DNA from: Lepas anatifera
Lineage: Eukaryota > Arthropoda > Thecostraca > Lepadidae
Assembly: GCA_034440635.1 (NCBI GenBank)
Contig: JAOTON010002231.1
Coordinates: 496,001-560,000 of the forward strand
DNA length: 64,000 nucleotides
Direction of reading: 5' to 3'
Shown one piece after another: positions 56,325 through 64,000 of this stretch. Below the pieces are notes generated by a model, which was given only the letters and a program-made list of their open reading frames with translations, made no database searches and was not told the DNA's origin. The position numbers and the translations under genes are program-made. Positions within the stretch are counted from its first letter, which is position 1. The number at the start of each line of letters is the position of its first letter.

Positions 56325-56652
56325 CATTGGCGGACGCAGGAGGGGGGCCATTCCGGCCATGGCCCCCAAAGCGCTGGAGGGGGGCAAACTATATTTTGGC
56401 CCCCAAACGCCGGAGAAATGTTTGAAAGAAGTGTTTACACTAGGTCTGTAGAGCAAAAAAATATTCGCTCCCCCTCCCCCCGGAGAGCGATCATGTACTT
56501 GGAGAGGTAGCTTATACTAGGTCTGTCGAGCGCTGAAGAAAGGTGTCTACACTAGGTCTGTAGAGCAAAATAATCTTCGCTCCCACCCCCCCCCCCAGGA
56601 GAAGAGGCAGACATGGGTTTGCCCCCCAAACTCGGGCCGGCGTCCGCCCCTG
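56325..56652. mobile_element. hAT-like MITE nested in family D
   Basis: The ends CATTGGCGGACGCAGG and CCGGCGTCCGCCCCTG are inverted repeats. The flanks CCTCAACA (56317-56324) and CCCCAACA (56653-56660) are an 8-base duplication with one mismatch. Family D copy 1 lacks this insert at the same point. Confidence 0.85.
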
Positions 56653-57343
56653 CCCCAACAGGGGTATTTCCAACAGGGGGCAGATTCCGCCACCCCCTAA
56701 GATCTCGTAATCTACCCGGCCGATTTTAAAAATTGGAACTGCATTCAATTTCTCTTGCACTAAACTCCATTTTGAAAAGAAAGAAAATTTCAAAACTCAA
56801 AATTGAGGGCAGAGGGTTCAAAATATACAAAATGTCTGCCTTTTTTGTCCATTTGGTGTTCGGAATTAATGCAAATCTACGATGCTTTGCTCCATTCAAT
56901 GCAGACACAACACGAAAATACGTTTGAAACTTAGTGAACCCCCTAATTACGCTACCTGAGCACGCCTATGATATCTTTTTATCATATAATACCCGAATGG
57001 GATCAATACATCCTCATTTTACCCTTCCCGTCCATTCTGCAGGCAGCTTATTCACTTTGGAAGAGTTCGAATGGATAACATTGTAGACTCCATTTTGAGC
57101 TCCTGGAACCGCCTACGGCCAAAAATATATCGAAATACACATCACTATCACCCCAAATCTCATGTAGTGATAGAACTAAATAAATAGTTACAATGTTTTA
57201 CCCCATTCAATGCACACAACACTAAAATGAACTTGAGTGCGAGTGACCCCCCTAATTACCGTACCTGAGCACGCCTATGATTTCCTATCACCATATAATA
57301 CACCTATGGGATCAATGCATGGTTATGTTTACCCCTCCCGAAC

Positions 57344-57498
57344 ATTCTGTACGCAAATTTTTTACTTCTATTACAGGACAATAGAGCAGTTTGTTTGAAC
57401 ACATTCAACACTCACAAAAGCTGCATTTCCTATCACAAAACATCCTACTTCAGAGGACAAAGCAACATAAAACTCATGCATATGAGTTCTGTACGCAA
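57344..57498 (+). repeat. Insertion of about 140 bases with 12-base direct repeats in family D copy 2
   Basis: TTCTGTACGCAA occurs near 57345 and 57487, and the intervening DNA is absent from the other 311-base units. It could be a small insertion with a long duplication, or a slippage product. Confidence 0.6.
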
Positions 57499-57904
57499 TC
57501 TATTTACTTTGGAAGAGTTCAGATGGAAAACACTGAACCCCCCATTTTGAGCTTCTAGAACCGCCTATGGCCAAACTTATATCAAAATACACAACAAGTG
57601 TCATCCTAAATCTCAGTAATAGCATTCAAACATCACAACTGCCGCCAATTCGCAACAGAAAGCTTTATTGTAGGACAAACACAACGCTGGTGACAATGCT
57701 CGGCTTCTGGATAAAACCCCCAAATTAGCGAGCCATAGCTCCGCCTCTGGCAAATATGTATTTTCAAAATTTTCAGGGGACACGAGCAATCTAGTTTTAA
57801 GAAAGGTTACAAAATTTCAAGAGCTTATCTTAAACTGTTTTGGAGATACCACGGAAAAATCTGAAGGGTGGGACAAATCTGCCCCCTGTTGGAAATAGGG
57901 TTAA

Positions 57905-58983
57905 AGGGCTCTTTATACAGATGGTTCTGTTGGGTAAAAAGGTCCCTGCTTGTGAAAGAACGGAGCACTGGAGCGGCTTTAAAAGGGTCCTGTCTGATTG
58001 AAGTTCCTCCGGTTGGCCACAGATCATAGTGTGGGTGGGCCGCGCCTAGACGGGCCCCCAAGTCCTCAAAGGGGCCTTCCAAGCCATCAGGGCGGCAGGG
58101 AGGGGAAAGGGCGGCTGCCCCAGCCACCTCTTCCTTGGCTATGCTCCTGGTGCTATTCGCGACCCTCAAAGCCTTAACAAGGCATCAAATAGTCGTGAGT
58201 TAAACCATTTTGCGTTTTGGTGTTCGAGTAGGCATTTACATGTTATTGTTAGTGCGTGTTTGCGCCAATTTCTCTTTAAGTGAAAGTGCTTATGTTATCC
58301 GAGTTCAGGGAAAAAATCGATCATCACCTGGGAAGACTGTTTTTGTGTCAAAAATGTGGCAAAACTTTGTATAATACCTGCACAATTTGATTGAATATTC
58401 TCACTAATGATTTATCACTGTTGCACTTAGACCAACTTTTACTGATGGGTCACCAGACACAAATTTCAAGCATCAAGAAAAACTGATACTGCGCTATTGG
58501 TTTTTTAACCATCAAGTCTGATCTTTGATGCCTGGTATGAATGTGTAATTGGATGTATGTACCTAATGAAATAACATACACGTGCAGTATACCCAATGGC
58601 GGATTTAGGTTGGTGGTTGAGGGTGGAGGGAGAAGTAAAATAAAAATTGCGAAAGGGAAAAAGTTTAAGCTTGAAAAAATCAGAAATTTAGGGAAATGCT
58701 ACTTTTGCTCCCTGGATCCAGTAGTGTTTGCCTAGGTATGCAAATAAACCCCGCAGAAGTGATGTCATCTGCTCGCATCTCGAAGTTGCAGGGCTGACTT
58801 GTCGGAGAAACATTTTTTGCAGAAGCAATATGTATTTCCCTGTTCCGTCCGCCTGAACTAGAACTTTTGCTTGAGCTTTTTGCGGCTGGAGTAGTCGACA
58901 AAGTCACAGTGTTACCCAATATGGAGCCATGAAGTTTCTTAAGTTTCCATGGCACCTCACATGTGTACTGATTTTTAATTGCA
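57905..58983. other. Spacer with a diverged hAT-like MITE
   Basis: No gene found. 58590-58733 starts CCAATGGCGGATTTAGG and ends CTGGATCCAGTAGTG, like the MITE at 37998, but no target duplication is clear. Confidence 0.45.
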
Positions 58984-59945
58984 TTAACCGTTGTCCCACC
59001 GGGGGTCATCGATGGCCCCCTAATGTTTTTTCAGAATAAAAGAAAAACGACGAGATCCAGCACCGCATTTGAGAAGTCTTCCTCTCACCCCATCATTTTC
59101 CCACCATGCCTGAAATTGTTCACCCCAGGCCACACCAGGTTAGGTCACCAGGCAAGGTCGAACAAGGTCACCTCACTTCAGCTTTTTAGCTCTACCATAG
59201 CTACATTTCTTGATCGATTGATTAGAAACTTTCTACACTTGATGAAACCTTCAGGGTCTACAAAGTGTATATCCAGGAGTTTTCCATTTGGTAAACCTGA
59301 GGTCAGGTCACGAGGAGACCAGATTTCTCAGAAAAGCATTCTTGGCCATCCTTTGACGGATTCTAGGGGCGATATTTGCCTATTGACCCCTCTATGGTCA
59401 TCAAAGGTCACCAGGGTCAAAAAAGTATTTTGATCATAACTTTTGACATAACCAAGCTAGAGCGCTTAGTTAAACTTCATTGTGTATGTCCCGTCACTGC
59501 CTTTCATTTGATCTACAATAAAGTCACTTTCTGACCTTTCTTCACTTCAGGTCATGTTAGGTTAAGATGTGTACTCTAGAGGTCAAACCACTGGCGGGGG
59601 GTCATTATGTTTCGCATAGCGGAGAAAGCCCTGGCAATTACTTATCAAATGTACTTTCACCAGGTCCCAATAGCTCTAATGGCATAAGAGCAATAGGTAT
59701 AGCATATATGCCCACGTTTCCTAAGCATTGCATATTTTAGTGGAAATAGCCTAGTATGACCCAACTTGACCTCAAAACATTGTCCTGAGCGCTTAAACAT
59801 GCCAAATAAAATCATACTCAATTCACACGAGCTTTCCAATGAGTTTCGCAGATTTGCGCTAGCCCCCGTATTTTCGGAGTTAAAGGGGTCATGCCCCGGT
59901 GCTGGGGCGAAGATGGCGCTGGACCCCTAGAGGGGCGTTGGTTAA
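58984..59945 (+). mobile_element. TTAA-flanked MITE, family B copy
   Basis: TTAA at 58984-58987 and 59942-59945. Left: TTAACCGTTGTCCCACCGGG then GTCATCGATGGCCCCC. Right: GGGGCGAAGATGGCGCTGG, GGGGCGTTGGTTAA. The interior is collinear with 50505, with AGGTCA runs (GGTTAGGTCACCAGGCAAGG). The right palindrome is eroded. Confidence 0.9.
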
Positions 59946-60104
59946 GCAGCAGCTTATTATCAATTATCTCAACTCCAAGCACGGTTATCTTTTCGTCAGG
60001 ATGACTTCGACGTCAATTCACGGCACACATCTTATGAGGTCAAGGTACACTGGCGAGGCTCACCTTAACCTGGCAGAATAGATTCGTATCGGTTGTCCCC
60101 ATCG

Positions 60105-60355
60105 CTGGCTTTCCTTTCACTGCCTGGTTTCGAGGCGTCGGTAACGACGCGGCGCATTCACCGCCCGCTAAGGTGCCGCGCTGGCCTGCTCCGATTTGTG
60201 ACGTCACCGGGCCACACGCGCCACCAGACTCCGCCCACTGGAAGCCGATTGGTGCCCACCGTTGCCGAACCGTTCAGGTTTCTGCGGCCGTCGAGCCGAC
60301 GCGACGGCCGCGGCGCAACGACGCAAAGTTGGAGTCGGCCATACTCCGTGTAATC
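60105..60355. promoter_or_regulatory. CpG-rich island with CRE and CCAAT motifs
   Basis: TTTGTGACGTCACCGGGCC contains a full CRE (TGACGTCA). CTCCGCCCACTGG is a GC box and AGCCGATTGGTGCCC an inverted CCAAT, followed by CGCGACGGCCGCGGCGCAAC. Strongly promoter-like, but no exon is evident. Confidence 0.42.
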
Positions 60356-60747
60356 GATTTTGTATTTCCAAAGGTAAACGGCTCGTTACAGTTCTATCAG
60401 AGTTGTACTCTCTGTGGTAAATATGGCACATATACATGAAATGGGTAAATAGTATAATGTATATGTACATACAAACATCCGAAGGTATGTACACGCATAC
60501 TTAAAAATGCAACTATAAAAATGTACATTTAAGTTTGAAGGACACAAATGGGCGCATTTCAGCACCCAAGAGGGTAAGCCCATTTTCTTTCTAAGGCACT
60601 CTTGTCTCCTGTTTAGAATGGAAAGTCTCGTCAGAGGGCCTAACAATCTATCGGAAAGCTTATGACGGTTATCTACCTTCGAGGAACTAGTATTTAGTGC
60701 GTGAGAACTAAAAGAGAACTGTTCCCAGTGGGGGAAAATCCCAAGGG

Positions 60748-60938
60748 CATGGGCGCCGAAGGCGGGGGACGGGGGGACACGTCCCCCTTGTTGGCCAACC
60801 AGGGGGGACGTCCCCCCAAAATTTTTGGGTCAATCGTCATTAATGCTGTCAGGTACCGAATATGCCAAAATTCGCCTCCCCGGTCAGCACCAGCCCGGGT
60901 CCGTCCCCCCCTGCAAAAATTCTGTGGCGGCGCCCCTG
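60748..60938. mobile_element. hAT-like MITE, 191 bases
   Basis: CATGGGCGCCG on the left and CGGCGCCCCTG on the right. A perfect 8-base duplication CCCAAGGG lies at 60740-60747 and 60939-60946. CAGGGGCGCC is a typical hAT MITE end. Confidence 0.9.
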
Positions 60939-61484
60939 CCCAAGGGAACCAGCGGAACACGGTTGTGACCAAATATAGACCTACGTTTGTATGCAGAAAA
61001 TGGTCTGGTGCAGGTGGCAAAATGTCTCAAAGCAGCGATATGTTCACCCTGGATACAAGCCCTGTGTTTTCCCTCCCTTCCACCACGGTGTAGACATATT
61101 TGTTGACAAGCGGCAGTTGGTTATTTGGTTATGGCAGCGCGCGTCCAGTGGGGGAGATGCCAATAGCAGAGGGCAGGGTGGGGAGCAGGGAGAGGGCACG
61201 CCGCCCGGAGACGTATTCATGTCGTAGCCGGAGGTAACGCGATTATGGTTTTCCGGTGTGATGCTAATTGGGCGCCAGGATTCGCCGCCTGACTCGATTA
61301 CTGCGCACCGATCTGAATGCATGGGCCTCCGGCCGACTCTTTCGGTCGCCAGTACAGGAACAGAACCGAGCAAGGACGGAGAGGGCACGGCCGACAGATG
61401 GCGTACATTTTAATAATGGAGCGAAATGTTGAGATAGATGTCTTGTCTAAGTCTTATGTCCTTTTATTTTTTATTTTCGCACCA
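60939..61484. promoter_or_regulatory. Mixed spacer with CpG-rich patch
   Basis: 61110-61400 holds GTAACGCGATTATGGTTTTC, GATGCTAATTGGGCGCC and CpG-rich flanks. No gene was identified. Confidence 0.3.
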
Positions 61485-62238
61485 GCAATTAAGCATAGAT
61501 ATCGGCAAAGGTTAGGGCAAGGGCGGGTAGAGTACGCAGGAGATAAGAGTACGCAGCAGCTGGTTTGGTTACTTAGCAACCACTGAGATGGTGGATACCC
61601 TGGTATAAAAAGCAAGGTCAGTGCCTAGGCTGTACAAAAATTAACGTGCTCCTGTTCTTTCCGTGGGAGTACCGAGCAAAATAAGTTTCTGGGCACCCTT
61701 GAAGTAATATTTCTTAACTGGGTAAACTTGTAGACCATGCTTCTATTATCAAACAAATTGTATTACGGTCTGTCATCGTGAAACTTAGCTAAGAGTGTGT
61801 TCCAGGACCGAGATCACGCTACAACGCCTGTCAGCATGTTTATGAAGACTTTCTTCAAGGGGAGCATGTCCGGTAGAGTACGCGTAGACCATTGGGCAAG
61901 AGTGCGCATGCTTAAGAGATAGAAAATTTAATTTTCACTGGGACGAGTCCGTAACTCATATTTAGAAACTAAACGTTGCAACATAGTTCCTGTATATTCA
62001 GAACGATGTAACATCATACAATCACCTAGTTTGGCGAAAAAATATTCGCGGCATGGCCTTGCACCTAAAGCACGAGGGGCATGTGCGTACCCATCCTCCT
62101 CTCCTTGTACTCTTGTCGACCCACTCCGGCAAGAGTGCGCACGTGATTTTATTTTTGATGGGCTCGTGGGAGTTACTTTCGAGACATGGAGTTGAAACAT
62201 GGACCATACATAGACAATTCTTCGGCTAAATAACCACA
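61485..62238 (-). repeat. Dispersed element, family E copy 2
   Basis: The reverse complement matches 2003-2762 along its length. Landmarks are AGAGTACGCAGGAGATAAGA, GGTTACTTAGCAACC, GCCTAGGC, GGGCACCCTTGA, ACTCCGGCAAGAGTGCGC and TATTTTTGATGGGC. Confidence 0.8.
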
Positions 62239-62369
62239 TAAAAATTTTAGTGTTGGACTTACGGAGAAAAGTGAAAGCCTTTAAAGTTAGGTGCGTACTA
62301 TACGGACTTCACCTAACTGTCGCCTGCAGACGGTCAACCGCTGAACGCCAACTCTTTCTTGTCACTTGT

Positions 62370-62600
62370 TTCGCCTCTTTCGGTGTCGACTATTTCACTG
62401 TCAAATGTTTCACTTTCGGCTGTTTCAACCTTGACTGTTTTGCTGTCAGCTTCTTCACTCTCGAATATTTCACTGCTGACTGTTTACTATCGACACTGCA
62501 ATTTTCGTCAGTCTACTGTTTCACTGTCCGCTGTAGATTCTACAGGTTTCAAAGTCGACTGTGGAATTTTTGGCAGTTGACTTTTTCTTTGTCGTCCGTC
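62370..62600 (+). repeat. Degenerate TTTCACTGTCGACTG-type tandem repeat
   Basis: Words such as CGACTATTTCACTGTC, GACTGTTTTGCTGTC and GCTGACTGTTTACTATCG recur about every 20-30 bases. The Phe/Cys-rich 134-codon ORF is a by-product. Confidence 0.5.
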
Positions 62601-63200
62601 GAATTTTGCGCATTGTGCGCAATATATCGTGCTGCATATCACATCAAATTATAATGATTTACATCTTCTGACAAAAGACAATGCCCGAAGCACATCTGGG
62701 CTGAGACATATTGGCATTATCAGTTCTTATCCAGCTATGTTCATGCTATTATATTGCAATATCTTCAATATATCAATATAATCCTTCAATATAATCCCTG
62801 CCAATATTTTCATTGTCACATCAAGATACCACCATCCAACATGCTATAATCTAATAGAACCTCTAGGGCCAAGTATACTTGGCAGGCCAGCAAATGTCCA
62901 AAATCACCAGGACTTGGTACGGCAGCTGCCTGGCTGCACCGAGGATATGACGTTCCTGCACGATAACCGGCTCAGTTCCCTTTCCTAGCCGACCTATCTG
63001 CTTCCGGGCAGACTGGCGTGTATTCCCCGCGGCATAGGCGTACCCAGGCATTGTAAAACTGGGCCCCAGCTGTAATCTATAGGAACGCTGGCCTGAAGCA
63101 CCAAAAACCTGCTGACAGATTGGCAAGTCGCTGACTGAAGTGTTGCCTCGTCGTCCGGGCACGTCCGTTCCATGCGCTGCTGACGTAAAAATACTGACCG
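62601..63200. other. Spacer upstream of the terminal gene
   Basis: AT-rich up to 62860, then mixed. ORFs on the minus strand at 62863-63203 show no domain. Confidence 0.4.
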
Positions 63201-63204
63201 CATC

Positions 63205-63321
63205 CCGCGCTCACTTCCCTCAGATCAGTTCGTAGGTCCTCTGGGTGTGAAGCGTATCGCAGTCCTAGTCTCAGTGCAGCAGTGCGCTACTACGAGTCGT
63301 CAGACAAATTGAAATTCGAGC
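63205..63321 (+). promoter_or_regulatory. Putative core promoter and 5' leader
   Basis: GATCAGTTCG at 63223 and TCTCAGTGCAG at 63270 both resemble the arthropod TCAGT initiator. The first would start transcription 95 bases, and the second 49 bases, before the ATG at 63322. No TATA box is seen. Confidence 0.3.
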
Positions 63322-64000
63322 ATGGCCCCAGAGCGTGACATAGTACGAGTTGTGGTATTGTTGCTCAGCATCAGTGGAAATCATGGAGAAGAACAACGAG
63401 GTTGTTTGCTGGATTGCTGCTTCTTCTTGCCTGACTGTGAAAAGCCGACGGCTTTATATTGTGACTGCCCATATATGCCTGAGGTAAGGCATTTTAATTC
63501 AGGTAAAACGACAGAAATGTAGTGGATAACGTTATATAGATGCGCGGGAAACTATCTACCATTTTTGTGAAAGTTGGCATAAGCTGTAGCCTTGGGTGGA
63601 GATCCTCGGGGGGAGGGGGTTGAGGGTCAGGATAACCTGCATTTTGGGTGTCCCATAGACTTTGTATAGGGCTTGTATTTTCGTGCCAGCGTTAACCCAC
63701 CCAGAACCCCCCACCCCCACCCACTGGATCGAGAAAAGATCTCCAGCCCTGGCTCCAGCACTGGACGTTTGGACACCACAATTTCGATAGTTGGCTCGTT
63801 CGGCAAGGACATAGCGTTAATAGCCTTTTTCTGTTATGCCTTTGTTCTTGCTTTGTGGGTATATTTAGTTAATCATAGTTTTTGTTTTTGTTTCAGAAAA
63901 CGCTCGACATGAACGACTTGTTGCGGGCACAGAGCCTACGTCACCTAAAGATTTTTAACACTGGGACTGTCACATTAAAGCTGCACAGTGTACGCTGGCT
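63322..64000 (+). CDS. 5' part of a secreted or membrane leucine-rich-repeat-like protein
   Basis: Exon 1 is 63322-63483. ATG in context GAGCATGG is followed by VRVVVLLLSISG, a signal-peptide-like core, then a cysteine-rich stretch (GCLLDCC, PDCEKP, YCDCPY). It ends at the donor GAG|GTAAGG. The intron 63484-63896 ends TTTGTTTCAG. Exon 2 begins AAAACG at 63897 and stays open, in the same frame (phase 0), to the window edge. Exon 2 reads LLRAQSLRHLKIFNTG and then LKLHSVRWL. The spacing of Leu and the LRHLKIFNTG pattern suggest an LRR start, and cysteines just before it fit an LRRNT-like cap. It would act at the cell surface or outside. Splice sites and the preserved frame make a real gene likely. 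The family assignment is tentative because only 89 residues are visible. Confidence 0.6.

Larger units (their letters stand above)
56287..57904 (-). mobile_element. TTAA-flanked element, family D copy 2
   Basis: TTAA at 56287-56290 and 57901-57904. TTAACCCTATTTCCAACGGG on the left and CCCTGTTGGAAATAGGGTTAA on the right. Collinear in reverse with 31492-33048, including the twin 311-base units (about 56851-57168 and 57169-57625). The left side is broken by a hAT-like MITE. Confidence 0.92.

Noticed and set aside
1017..59945. CRISPR-like regular repeats because of recurring GGTCA words.
   Set aside because: Spacing is irregular, the repeats belong to TTAA transposons, and the DNA is eukaryotic.
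62250..62654. 134-codon Phe/Cys-rich ORF.
   Set aside because: Produced by the degenerate TTTCACTGTCGACTG repeat.

Overview
This is eukaryotic (metazoan) nuclear DNA dominated by transposable elements, with almost no protein-coding capacity. Supporting signs are GT-AG introns in the two best genes, a tRNA-headed SINE, long GA and TA microsatellites, MITEs with intact target-site duplications, and GC-rich islands set in AT-rich DNA. An invertebrate, possibly an arthropod (TCAGT initiator-like start sites, pogo-type transposon), is my best guess, but I cannot name the species.

Genes. The best host-gene candidate is the 5' end of a plus-strand gene at 63322, running off the right edge. Exon 1 encodes a signal-like, cysteine-rich N-terminus. 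Exon 2 looks like the start of a leucine-rich-repeat domain. A minus-strand 131-codon ORF (3983-4378) carries one C2H2-like zinc finger. The only long recognisable protein is a decayed pogo/Tigger-type transposase with a C-terminal PHD finger (35632-37750), inside a 3.7-kb element bounded by TA.

Mobile DNA. At least four sequence families are flanked by TTAA, the piggyBac-type target. Family A (about 0.85 kb) lies at 1017, 7969, 25372 and 51529, with decayed relatives at 12181 and 20160. Family B (about 1 kb) lies at 9914, 23589, 28674, 50505 and 58984, with partial copies at 9262 and 17653. Family D (about 1.6 kb) lies at 31492 and 56287. Family G lies at 44490. A, B and D share one end plan: TTAA, a short TIR, a GC-rich perfect or near-perfect palindrome different in each family, then conserved bases. 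A and B are also full of AGGTCA/TGACCT, the nuclear-receptor half-site. Other elements are hAT-like MITEs with 8-bp duplications (37998, 48019, 56325, 60748), a 1.3-kb TA-flanked element nested in a B copy (10466), a SINE, two long inverted-repeat elements (3065, 5128) and an inverted pair of family E copies near the two window ends (2003 and 61485).

Remaining DNA. Between the transposons are GC-rich, CpG-rich stretches of 0.2-0.7 kb (around 16.2, 19.6, 21.0, 22.1, 23.0, 26.8, 27.7, 30.9, 39.8, 41.6, 42.7, 47.3, 48.6, 49.1, 54.8, 60.2 and 61.3 kb). They lack convincing ORFs but carry CCAAT, GC-box, CRE and homeodomain-type motifs. They may be promoters or enhancers in a gene-poor interval; this is inference. 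Everything is read by eye, so repeat ends are good to a few bases where a target duplication is given and to tens of bases elsewhere.
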